48,210 bases of DNA, taken from NCBI GenBank assembly GCA_029252805.1, contig JAQXAR010000046.1:1-48210 (forward strand), written 5' to 3'. The DNA comes from Rickettsiales bacterium. Lineage in GTDB: Bacteria > Pseudomonadota > Alphaproteobacteria > Rickettsiales > JALZUV01. Of the stretch, positions 35,464 to 44,800 are shown piece by piece. The notes below the pieces were generated by a model. It was not told where the DNA came from. It saw nothing but the letters and a program-made list of their open reading frames with translations, and ran no database searches. Each line of letters begins with the position of its first letter. Position 1 is the stretch's first letter. The position numbers and the translations under genes are program-made.

Positions 35464-35583
35464 ATGGGCACCCCTTCATTACGTCAATTAGAATATCTTC
35501 TCATACCTTAGGAGGAGTTCATTTTCCGTAAGGTCGCCGCACGAGTTCATGTAAATCAGCCCACACTTAGTGGCCTAAAACGT
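35464..35583 (+). pseudogene. Decayed 5' end of an OxyR-like LysR regulator
   Basis: In one frame from the ATG the translation is MGTPSLRQLEYLLIP, a TAG stop at codon 16, then EEFIFRKVAARVHVNQPTLS followed by G-L. Aligned by eye with OxyR N-termini (LRQLEYLVALAEHRHF-x-RAA-x-x-CHVSQPTLSGQ), spacing is preserved without gaps across the stop. After the PTLSG motif the similarity ends where the stop codon of the convergent desaturase gene lies. So only about the first 38 codons of a helix-turn-helix remain, with a nonsense mutation. No downstream remainder is visible. Confidence 0.75.
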
Positions 35584-36561
35584 CACCATCTTTTTACGAG
35601 TCTCATCCCACAGAGCCAGAGAAAAACATTTCCTGCTTTCCCACAAAGTCAGACTATTAGCATCCTGCAATGCCGGCGTTTCATTATAACATTTAACAAG
35701 GTTATAATTAGGCACTTTTGCAGAGAGATGATGGATGTGGTGGTAGCCAATATTCCCCGTCAACCAATGTAGAATTTTGGGCAAGTCATAAAATAAAGAG
35801 CCCTTGATAGCAGCATCATAATAGTCCCACTCACCATCATTGCGCTCCCAATAGACATCTTCAAACTGATGCTGCACATAAAACATCCACGTCCCAAGCG
35901 AGGAAGCCACGAAAATGATTGGCAAATAGAGCTTAAAGAAAGGCGCTGCCCCCATCAATGCGACGAAAGACACAATAAACAAAACGATGAATAGGTTAGT
36001 CGACATAACACTGATCCATGAGCTAAGGCGCTTGGATCTATAAAATACAAACCGCTGCTTTATAGTAAAATGATAGAATGCACCTAACGTAAATAGGAAG
36101 AAAGGATTGCGGTAAATCCTATAAAAGAACTTATTCACCTCGCTCTGACTCTCATATTCAGCAACGGTCCAAGTGGTGACATCCCCGACCCCTCTATTAT
36201 CTAAATTGCCGCAAGTCGCGTGATGCCTTTTATGCTCTTTTGCCCATTGCGCGTAGGGAGTGATCGTCAGCACAGACAGCATTCTACCCAAGATATTATT
36301 GGCTTTCTGATTTTTAAAGAATGAGCCATGCCCGCAATCATGCTGCAGGACAAATATCTTCACCAGTAGTGTTCCAGCAATAACGGATAAACCGAGGGTT
36401 ACGATATAGTAGTTTTCTGCCGTCAGATGCATGGCATAGCATATGGCAGAGAATACAACCAATGTATAAAACAGCTGCAAAAGGCCTTTTTGGGTGCTCG
36501 ATTGCTTATAAGGATCAACTATTTTTTCCCAATAAGCTTGAGGTGATAGTGCGTCTTCCAT
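35575..36561 (-). CDS. Membrane fatty acid desaturase
   Basis: A 328-residue di-iron desaturase that introduces a double bond in membrane lipid acyl chains. The three histidine boxes are HDCGH (74-78), HKRHH (110-114) and HHIHH (274-278). Four or so membrane helices lie between them. The position of the double bond cannot be told from sequence. It looks more AT-rich than the flanking genes, and it ends inside an OxyR-like gene remnant, which fits arrival by insertion. Gaps to its neighbours are 233 bases on the mrpE side and 116 bases on the RNase H-like side. Confidence 0.92.
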   Translation of the reverse strand: MEDALSPQAYWEKIVDPYKQSSTQKGLLQLFYTLVVFSAICYAMHLTAENYYIVTLGLSVIAGTLLVKIFVLQHDCGHGSFFKNQKANNILGRMLSVLTITPYAQWAKEHKRHHATCGNLDNRGVGDVTTWTVAEYESQSEVNKFFYRIYRNPFFLFTLGAFYHFTIKQRFVFYRSKRLSSWISVMSTNLFIVLFIVSFVALMGAAPFFKLYLPIIFVASSLGTWMFYVQHQFEDVYWERNDGEWDYYDAAIKGSLFYDLPKILHWLTGNIGYHHIHHLSAKVPNYNLVKCYNETPALQDANSLTLWESRKCFSLALWDETRKKMVTF

Positions 36562-36677
36562 TCGTTCCCCTAAGAATTATTTTCCAGGAATGCTTATACC
36601 CTAATAAAAACACTTTTTGAAACATTAGAATTCGATAATGCGAGCTCAAAACGCTCTTTAATAACAAAAAATGTTCC

Positions 36678-37181
36678 TCATAGTAGTTTTTCCTCACAAA
36701 CTTCTCGTAATGCACTTCGAGAAGCGTGATCCACTAAACTAAATATTCGGTCAATTTTGTCTTTATCCTTAGAGGGCTGGTGGCCCTTCACCTTTATAAA
36801 CTGACAATTCAGCTGATCTGTCAGCCGATAGAACTCTTGATATAGCTCAGAGTTATTGAGCCGCCGCCCCTTACTTGAAAAATAATCATTGCGTTCAAGT
36901 TGTGCTCGCCTCTGGGGCAGTCCAATAATATTTTGCGAATCAGTATAGGCCATTAAGACTCGCTCGCGGCTCTTGGCCAAAGCACTCACTTCACCCAACG
37001 CCCACAGCAATGTTTGTAATTCCAGTTTCGTCGAACTCGTTTGCTCAAAACGCTTTACTGCTACGCTCTCTTTGAGGGATTCCGTAGGCACCTCTAGATC
37101 AGTCACTATAAGCATAGCACCATAGCCGACCTTCGATTGAGTCTTCACACTACCATCAGTAAAAATATGCACCTGTGGCAT
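36678..37181 (-). CDS. RNase H-like protein
   Basis: 167 residues of the RNase HI fold. Acidic catalytic residues are Asp9 in IFTDGS, Glu54 in KLELQTLLWAL, Asp81 in AYTDSQN, and Asp151 in SLVDHASRSAL. KGHQPSKDKDKIDRIF sits where the KGH motif of RNase HI lies. It is longer than E. coli RNase HI only by inserts. It probably cuts RNA in RNA-DNA hybrids. Its ATG shares one base with the recQ stop, so the two are coupled. Confidence 0.82.
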   Translation of the reverse strand: MPQVHIFTDGSVKTQSKVGYGAMLIVTDLEVPTESLKESVAVKRFEQTSSTKLELQTLLWALGEVSALAKSRERVLMAYTDSQNIIGLPQRRAQLERNDYFSSKGRRLNNSELYQEFYRLTDQLNCQFIKVKGHQPSKDKDKIDRIFSLVDHASRSALREVCEEKLL

Positions 37182-39007
37182 TAAGCCGCTTCACCATAGT
37201 GCAGTATCACATCCAACAATGGCTGCCCGTAGCGCTTTAGCTTGGTTTCTCCGATGCCACTAATATCCAACATACCCTCTAAGGTATCAGGTTTCTGCTG
37301 CGCCAATTCAACCAGCGTCTTATCATGAAAAATAACATAGGCGGGAACTTTTTTAGTTTTCGCCAATACCCCGCGAGCCGCCTTTAATTGCTCATAAAGC
37401 GCTTGATCTGCTTCACTGGCCAAGCCCGCCGCCGCCGTTGATTTACGGTTGCTACGCTCGAGTTTCTGTGTCGTCGCAGTTTTAACATGATGTCGCATCG
37501 GCAGCGCGGGCTTACCTTTTAAAAAAGCCCACCCCTTGTCGGTAATATGCAAACCACCGTAGCCGTCAGCCTTAGGGGCCAGTAAATTACTTGCGACCAA
37601 CTGGCGGAAAATATTTTGCCATTCGGATTTGCTAAGCTCCGTGCCAATACCATAAGTGGTGATTTGGTCATGGCTGAAGTTGCGGATACGCTCAGTATTC
37701 GCGCCCAGCAGCACATCGATAAGATAGGCAACCCCAAAGCGCTCCTCCGTACGGTAAACACAGGAGATGGCTTTTTGTGCTGGCACGCAAGCATCGAAAG
37801 TTTCTGGCGGGTGCTCACACGTATCGCAATAACCGCAGGGCTCGCAGCTATCGTCAAAATAGTTCAGCAACACCTGACGGCGACAGGTCGCCGTTTCGCA
37901 CAAGCCCAGCAGAGCGCCGAGCTTTTGGTTTTGGATGCGCTTTTGCTCGTCAGGCGCGTCGGAGGTTTCTATCCACTGGCGCTGCATGGCCGCATCTTCC
38001 ATACCGTAAACCATGAAGGCGTTTGACGGCAGACCATCGCGGCCGGCACGTCCGGTTTCCTGATAATAAGCTTCGATATTTTTGGGAATATTCATATGCA
38101 CCACAAAGCGCACATCAGGCTTATCGATCCCCATACCAAAAGCAATGGTCGCCACCATGATGATCTGTTCGCCTTGTAAAAACTGGCGTTGATTTGTCGC
38201 ACGCACTTCGCTTGACAAGCCTGCATGATAAGGCAATGCATTCACGCCTTGATCGCGTAGCCATACGGCCATCTCATCCACTTTTTTTCGCGAGATACAA
38301 TAGATAATCCCGCACTCGTCTTTGTGTTTTTCCTGAATGAATTTCCACACTTGTTGCTTAGGCGAGTTACGCAGCGCGATGGTGTAATGGATATTTGGCC
38401 GGTCGAACCCGCTGACAAAAGTACGTCCCTTTTCGAGCACTAAACGTTCGACAATATCTTTGCGAGTCGGCGCATCTGCTGTCGCGGTCAGCGCGATACG
38501 TGGCACACCAGGAAAACGCTCAGCCAGCAGCGATAACGCCGCATAATCCGGACGGAAATCGTGCCCCCATTGTGAGACACAATGCGCTTCATCAATCGCA
38601 AAAAGCGCGAGGTTACATTGCCCCAACAGATTCAAGAAATCGGGCATCATCAGCCGCTCAGGCGCGACATATAACATATCCAACGAGCCCTCCAGCATTT
38701 GCTGGCGTATCGCTGCGATCTGCCCTGAATCCATAGACGAATTCATCGCGCCGGCTTTGATATCCAGTTGTTCCAATGCTGAAATTTGATCCTGCATCAG
38801 CGCGATCAAGGGTGAAACCACAATTGCCATACCATCACGGCACAGCGCGGGGATTTGGTAACATAACGATTTACCGCTACCAGTTGGCATCAGCACAAAG
38901 GCATCGCCCCCGCCAATAACATGATCGATGATCTCTGCTTGAGATCCTCGAAATGCGTCATAGCCATAGGAATCGCGCAATATTGAGAGAGGAGTTCGCA
39001 GTGTCAT
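37181..39007 (-). CDS. recQ: RecQ, ATP-dependent DNA helicase
   Basis: RecQ unwinds DNA 3' to 5' in recombination and replication-fork repair. Walker A is MPTGSGKSLCYQIP, the DEAH box is in AIDEAHCVSQWGHDFRP, motif VI is YYQETGRAGRDG, and the zinc-binding cysteines are in TCRRQVLLNYFDDSCEPCGY and CDTCE. An HRDC domain closes the protein (KVPAYVIFHDKTLVELA). The start is the ATG at 39007, giving 608 residues like E. coli RecQ; the frame is open 46 codons further upstream but without family similarity. The ribosome site is weak. Confidence 0.96.
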   Translation of the reverse strand: MTLRTPLSILRDSYGYDAFRGSQAEIIDHVIGGGDAFVLMPTGSGKSLCYQIPALCRDGMAIVVSPLIALMQDQISALEQLDIKAGAMNSSMDSGQIAAIRQQMLEGSLDMLYVAPERLMMPDFLNLLGQCNLALFAIDEAHCVSQWGHDFRPDYAALSLLAERFPGVPRIALTATADAPTRKDIVERLVLEKGRTFVSGFDRPNIHYTIALRNSPKQQVWKFIQEKHKDECGIIYCISRKKVDEMAVWLRDQGVNALPYHAGLSSEVRATNQRQFLQGEQIIMVATIAFGMGIDKPDVRFVVHMNIPKNIEAYYQETGRAGRDGLPSNAFMVYGMEDAAMQRQWIETSDAPDEQKRIQNQKLGALLGLCETATCRRQVLLNYFDDSCEPCGYCDTCEHPPETFDACVPAQKAISCVYRTEERFGVAYLIDVLLGANTERIRNFSHDQITTYGIGTELSKSEWQNIFRQLVASNLLAPKADGYGGLHITDKGWAFLKGKPALPMRHHVKTATTQKLERSNRKSTAAAGLASEADQALYEQLKAARGVLAKTKKVPAYVIFHDKTLVELAQQKPDTLEGMLDISGIGETKLKRYGQPLLDVILHYGEAA

Positions 39008-39193
39008 GAGTGCTTTCGTTGCTGTAATTGAGGCGCCACAATAGAGCTGTTGTAAGAAGCGCTCAAGGCTTTTAAGCGCCAATATTGCACCAGAATGAGA
39101 TTTGGCAAGAAATCTACGATTCGAGACAAATAGGTCATTTCGCACACCACTGATCCCTAACGGTGCAACGGTTATCGCCTCAAATACCCCCCA

Positions 39194-39222
39194 CTGTCAC
39201 AAAACCTTCACATTACCCACTC
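39194..39222 (+). promoter_or_regulatory. Pho-box-like repeats in the recQ - LapG-like gene gap
   Basis: CTGTCAC (39194) and CCTTCAC (39205) are spaced 11 bases apart, followed by a weak third unit at 39216. The pattern resembles a PhoB box. It lies 119 bases upstream of the protease gene. No convincing -10 follows directly. The rest of the 39008-39333 gap holds a short hairpin near 39059-39078 and otherwise nothing I can name. Confidence 0.35.
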
Positions 39223-39333
39223 AACACAAACCACCCAAGATACTGATATATAGCAATTATTTATCAACAATTTTAGCTAAATCCCACCCAATCGTTAATC
39301 GTTATTAACCCTACTCCTTCATAATGAAAGGAG

Positions 39334-39969
39334 ATGAAAAACACGATTAGATACCGCGCTCAAACCAAAGCAAAATACGCCCTTCTTTTAGGGGTCTTTT
39401 TGCTGGTGCCCCTCATTTCATTTCAGGCACATGCAGCCTCACTGAACTTGTTCAGTAGCTCCAGCACCAAATCCACCGATCTCAGCGCCTTCGCCAAATG
39501 GACTCGGGTTGTGCAGCAAGGCCAAGTAAGCTCCGCTCAAGACTGGCCATCTCTGTTGAGCCACCCTACCCGTTCCAATCAGGTTCAAACCCTCAAAGCC
39601 ATCAATCAGCAGGTCAATAGCTACCGCTACATCGAAGATAAAGATGGCTGGAAAACCCCTGATTACTGGGCAACACCAGATCAGTTCTTCAAAAAAGGCG
39701 GCGGCGATTGCGAAGATTACGCTATAGTAAAATACATGGCACTCAAAGCGCTGGGCTGGAATCCGAACAATATGCGTATTGTGGTTTTACAAGATATCAA
39801 ACTGAACCAACTCCATTCCGTGCTGGCGGTAAACTTCAATGGGGAAACCTATATTCTCGACAATCAGTTGAGTTATCTCGCGAGTGACCGTGATATCCGA
39901 CACTATGTTCCTATCTACTCTATTAATGAACATGCTTGGTGGCGGCACCACCCCTCACGCAAGGCCTAA
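39334..39969 (+). CDS. LapG-type periplasmic transglutaminase-like cysteine protease
   Basis: A bacterial transglutaminase-like cysteine peptidase. A signal peptide (YALLLGVFLLVPLISFQAHA) sends it to the periplasm. The triad is Cys126 in GGGDCEDYA, His161 in LHSVLAV, and Asp176 in YILDNQ. The PDYWATPDQFFKKGGGDCEDYA block matches LapG, which cuts large adhesins at Ala-Ala sites and frees them from the cell surface under LapD/c-di-GMP control. No lapD is visible here. The TpsB/TpsA pair follows directly, and TpsA has a candidate site. GGAG abuts the ATG with no spacer, which is odd; no better start is visible. Confidence 0.85.
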   Translation: MKNTIRYRAQTKAKYALLLGVFLLVPLISFQAHAASLNLFSSSSTKSTDLSAFAKWTRVVQQGQVSSAQDWPSLLSHPTRSNQVQTLKAINQQVNSYRYIEDKDGWKTPDYWATPDQFFKKGGGDCEDYAIVKYMALKALGWNPNNMRIVVLQDIKLNQLHSVLAVNFNGETYILDNQLSYLASDRDIRHYVPIYSINEHAWWRHHPSRKA

Positions 39970-40092
39970 TTCACCAATAATAACACAAGTATTGGAAATA
40001 TAACAATTTTCGTAGAATAATATCGCTCATTATTTGACTTTTGAGCATGCTCCTGATAGCCGTGCGGTGAAATCACAGGAGTCTTTCGAGCC

Positions 40093-41769
40093 ATGTTTAA
40101 ACTTTTATCATCTACCGCCGCCGCTATCACGCTATGCGCCCTCGCTTCCACAAGTTATGCGCAAGTCATCCCTCGCACCGTTGAGCCAGGGAAAATTGGG
40201 CAGCGTTATCAGATAGAAAGCCGTCCTACCGTCACGGGCGAACCTCTCATTCAAATTAAAGACCGTAAAGGACAAAAGCGTCTTTCCGGTGGTACGAGCT
40301 TCATGATGGAAGCCGTCTCGTTTGAGGGCAATGAAGCGATTTGCGACGACAGACTTAAAGAAGAATTCGGCGATCGCTTCGGTCAAGACATTACCTTAAG
40401 TGGATTACAAACATTGGTCGATGACGTCACCGCTTATTACCGCAACGAAGGCTTCATTCTTTCACGTGCCATTCTGCCCCAACAACGCATCGGTGATGGT
40501 GTCGTGAAGATTAAACTCATTGAGGGTTATATTAACGACGTCACCTTCACAGGTGACATCTCTAAAGGCAGCCTTGCTGAAGAATATGCCGATAAACTCC
40601 GCTCAAAAGCGTTAAATGTGAATGACCTAGAACGCTACCTTCTGCTCATGGATGATCTTTCTGGCATGACAGCCCGTGCGACCCTAAGCGCCGCTCCTTC
40701 TGGCGTGGGTGGCTCTGATATGGCCGTCTCACTGACACAAAAAACCTACAGCTTCCGCGCCAATGTTAATAATCGCGGCAGCCGCTATTTGGGCCCAGCT
40801 CAAGGTGATCTATCCGTTCAGAGTCATAACTTGATTGGTCAACATGAGACGATTGGTATTCGCACGATTCAAACCCTTAACCTAGATGAACTGGCTTATT
40901 ACGAGGCATCTTACTCTCAGCCTGTTGGTAGCGAAGGCACCGTGGTTCGCGGGCTCATTAACTATACTGACACAGAGCCTGGCAACGCCCTCGCTCCCCT
41001 ACGCCTTCAAGGTGATAGCGTAACGGCTCGTTTGGATGCGACCCATCCCTTCATCCGTTCACGTCGCGAGAACCTGTTAGGGACGATCGCCTTTACGTAC
41101 CGTAATGCGAAGTCCGATACGTTTGGACTATCTATCTTTGAAGATCGTGTCCGCACGCTATCGGGGCGCTTGGCTTATGACTTTTTGGATAACCTAAAAG
41201 GCATCAACCAACTCGCCGCTGGCGTCACTCATGGCGTGGATATTTTTGGCGCTAATGATGCCAATGACCTTATCTCACGTGCTAACGCAGATTCGAGCTT
41301 CACGAAATTCAATTTCGATGTCCAGCGCTTACAGTCTATTTACGGCCCCTTTGCGGCACAGGTAACTGCTGCGGGACAGTTCTCGCTTGATCCACTCCAT
41401 GCCTCTGAAGAATTTTCTGTTGGTAGCACACCACTTGGTAGCGCTTACGATCCGTCAGAGCTAAGTGGCGATAACGGTTTCGGCGTGCGCGGCGAGCTGC
41501 ATTATAATGCAGATTACAGCAATCAGTGGATCAATAATTATCAGCTCTATAGTTTTTATGATTACGGTAAAGTATGGAATCGCAGTATTATTGCTGGCGA
41601 AGATGATGCCGCCTCGCTCGCATCAGCCGGTTTGGGCGTTCGCGCCGGGCTTTTGGATAATCTGCGTGGTGACATAGAGCTTGCTATGCCACTTACCAAG
41701 CGTGTTGCCGCAGAAAACACCAAAGGTGATGATACCCGTATCTTCTTTAACCTGACCTACAATCGCTAA
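40093..41769 (+). CDS. TpsB outer membrane transporter (ShlB/FhaC/HecB family)
   Basis: The transporter of a two-partner secretion pair. A signal peptide ends near TSYA. A POTRA domain covers about residues 70-150 (MMEAVSFEGNEAICDDRLKE, GDGVVKIKLIEGYI), and a C-terminal 16-strand barrel carries the FGVRGEL stretch resembling the conserved family loop. The final residues FFNLTYNR are strand-like. 558 residues is normal. It should bind the TPS domain of the adjacent TpsA and thread it out. AGGAG lies about twelve bases before the ATG. A 10-bp palindrome, GAGCATGCTC, is at 40043-40052. Confidence 0.93.
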   Translation: MFKLLSSTAAAITLCALASTSYAQVIPRTVEPGKIGQRYQIESRPTVTGEPLIQIKDRKGQKRLSGGTSFMMEAVSFEGNEAICDDRLKEEFGDRFGQDITLSGLQTLVDDVTAYYRNEGFILSRAILPQQRIGDGVVKIKLIEGYINDVTFTGDISKGSLAEEYADKLRSKALNVNDLERYLLLMDDLSGMTARATLSAAPSGVGGSDMAVSLTQKTYSFRANVNNRGSRYLGPAQGDLSVQSHNLIGQHETIGIRTIQTLNLDELAYYEASYSQPVGSEGTVVRGLINYTDTEPGNALAPLRLQGDSVTARLDATHPFIRSRRENLLGTIAFTYRNAKSDTFGLSIFEDRVRTLSGRLAYDFLDNLKGINQLAAGVTHGVDIFGANDANDLISRANADSSFTKFNFDVQRLQSIYGPFAAQVTAAGQFSLDPLHASEEFSVGSTPLGSAYDPSELSGDNGFGVRGELHYNADYSNQWINNYQLYSFYDYGKVWNRSIIAGEDDAASLASAGLGVRAGLLDNLRGDIELAMPLTKRVAAENTKGDDTRIFFNLTYNR

Positions 41770-41871
41770 CAAAGGTTAATAAATGGTTAATCTTCTGCTG
41801 GATTTCTAGCGGGAGTTGCTGTATTAAACTCTCAAAATAAGTCTAAATTCTAGCACATCGAGGGTATTTAA

Positions 41872-44800
41872 ATGCAGGGTATTACATTTCCAACAATTGG
41901 CAAAAATCGTTTCGGATCTCACCTAAAGACGTCAACATGTATGACAGCGATTGCTGTAGGTATCGCCATGAGCGCAGGTACTGCTAATGCTCTACCCCAA
42001 GGTGCAACCGTGGCTCATGGCGATGTATCGCTGCAGCAAACCGGTACTGACCTCAATATCCACCAGCGCAGTGATACGGCCATCATTAACTGGCAGAATT
42101 TTGATATCGCCAAAGGTGAGGCAACTCACTTTCAACAGCCTGATGCCAATAGTATTGCTCTAAACCGTGTCACAGATTCGACCGCTCCCTCGAAAATCTT
42201 TGGCACACTCAGCGCCACCGGACGCTTGGTACTCGTAAACCCTAACGGCGTCTTCTTCGGCGCTGATTCACGCGTCAATGTCGGCGGGCTCATTGCCACC
42301 AGCGCGAATATTTCTGACGATAACTTCAAAGCCGGAAATCTAAACTTTGATCAAGCCGGCAATGCCGATGCTAGTATCGTTAACCAAGGCACCATTACGG
42401 CCAAAGAAGGCGGCCTTGTCGCGCTTGTAGCGCCTGGCGTTGAAAATAGCGGCGTGATCCGCGCGAACGCCGGCACCGTTGCTCTAGGCACAGGCGAAAC
42501 TGTTGCCTTTGACTTTTTCGGGGATGAACTTGTCAGCTTCGCGGTTAAAGGGGAAGCAAGCACCGGTATTAAAAACTCAGGCACCCTATCTGCCAATGGC
42601 GGAACCGTTTACATGACCGCAGATGCTGCCAGCAAAGTCGTCGATGAAGTCATCAACACGACTGGCGTGATTGAAGCCACCAGCATTCGCAAAAAAGGCG
42701 GCGTGATTATTCTAGGTGGTGATGGCCATGTTAAAGTCAGCGGCAAAGTCAATATTTCCGGCAAAGGCGTTGGCCAAACAGGCGGTACCGCAACCATTAC
42801 CGGTAAAGGCGTTCACCTAGCAGCCGCAGAGATAGATGCTTCCGGTTATGCTGGCGGGGGCGATATCTTCATCGGTGGCAGCAAGCATGGCGACGGCACT
42901 GTCGTTTCAGCAGGTACTACCGTGGTCGATAGAAATTCCAGCCTGATTGCCGATGGCATCAATGGCGGCAATGGTGGCAACGTGATCTTATGGTCTGAAA
43001 AAGCGACTCACTTCACCGGCAACATCAGCGCTAAAGGCGCAAACAATGGTGGCTTTGCCGAAGTTTCCAGCCGCGGCCTATTGGGCTTTTATGGCGCAGT
43101 CGACCTCAAAGGCCTCAAAGGCACAGGCGGTACGTTACTACTCGACCCTGAAAATGTGATCATCGATGCGACGACCACAGCGGATGCCGAACTAACCGCC
43201 GATGGTTTAATCAATACCGCAGATGGTGCAGGCACCACCTTCCGTATTTCTACAGGTGCCGTTGAAACCGCACTCAATAACTTCGCCAATGTGGTGATTG
43301 AGGCGTTGAACATCATCAATGTTAAAGCAGATATCGATGTCTCCACCGATGTAGCCGCGCTTGGCAACTCACTCACCCTGCAAGCCGATAGAATTTTGCT
43401 CAATGCAAAAATTAAACTCAATGACGGTAACCTGTCGCTTCTAGGCCGCCTCATTAATGTGAACTCGCTGACTGATCTTGGCGAAGGCGTCTTCCGTGCC
43501 CTTGGCATTGACGGCGCGAGTCATGCAGAGCGTGTCACCGTCGCCGATACAGGTTCGATCATCACCGATACAACCGGTGGCGTTATCGGTGCCGAAATTA
43601 AAACCAAAGATGCTATCATCAACGGTACGATCCACACCAATGCCGATCTTATCGTTAATGCCAGCAACAACATCACCATCCGTGGCGCGGTGCGAGCCGA
43701 TGATGATATGACTTTAACCGCGGGCAATAATGTTTCAATCCAAGCCGCTCTAACAGGCGGCCCCGGCGCGATTGATGATTTAATCATCAATGCAACAAAA
43801 TCCCTGACCGTCACCGATACAGGCAGCATCAGCACAGCTGGAAATATCCGCCTCGGTGCCACCAATATCAACCTTGCAGGTAACACAACTGCCGGCGCAC
43901 AACTTACGATGCAAGCCAGCAAGCGCCTGACTTTAGAAGGCCTACTAAGCGGCACCATCCTTGGCTCGACCTCAGGCGGTGCGGCAGATGAAATTTCAAC
44001 CGCACCGATCGTCACCGTCAATAGTAATAATGTTAATTTGCAAACAGCCCTTGATATTGTCAATACGGGTGGCCGCATGACCTTAGGCAACACCACCTTT
44101 ACGCAAGGCGGCTTAGTACTGGATCGCGATGTTGATATTTCCGGCTCTGGTAAAGACACAACCAAGTTAGATGCTAGCGGCTCGGATCAAGGAATTACCC
44201 TTAAAGCCGGTGCGGACAATGTCGTATTGAGTAACTTCACCATTGAAGGCGCCAAGAAACAAGGTATTCAGATCAAAGACGAGAATAAAGGAATTTCCAA
44301 CCTTACTCTCAACGCAATGGGTGTGACGAAAAGTGGCACCTTCGGCGTACGCCTGAATAAGAAAACATCCCTTGATGGCCTAACGATTCGCAACTCTAAT
44401 ATTTCTGACAATAAGGATTCGGGTATCCGACTTGAAGCCACCAACAAGAATACCGTTGCCAATGTGCGTATCCTAGATAATGACATTAAAGGTAATACGA
44501 AGTTCGGTATCAATGTAACAGCAACTGCGGCCTCCCCTATCGCGCTTGTTCGTATTACGGGCAACCGCTTCGCCGGAAACAGTGCGGTGGCTTTGTCTGA
44601 GAACATCACACTACGCCCCGCTTCGGGTCCAGCGCATACCTTACCTGACGATTCGGCAGCTGCTTTGGAAGATTTAGTCAAAGACAATACCTTCGAAAAC
44701 CTTGTTTACACCACCGGACCTGCCGGCGAGTGGCGCCGCAGCGGTGCGCAATTTATTCTAAATTCGAAAATCGCAGACGGTCTAGCGCTGGCACAAGCCG

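Noticed and set aside
43089-44687. Long minus-strand ORFs opposite tpsA
   Set aside because: Repetitive coding sequence produces open antisense frames; they have no start context and Val/Ser/Pro-skewed shadow composition.
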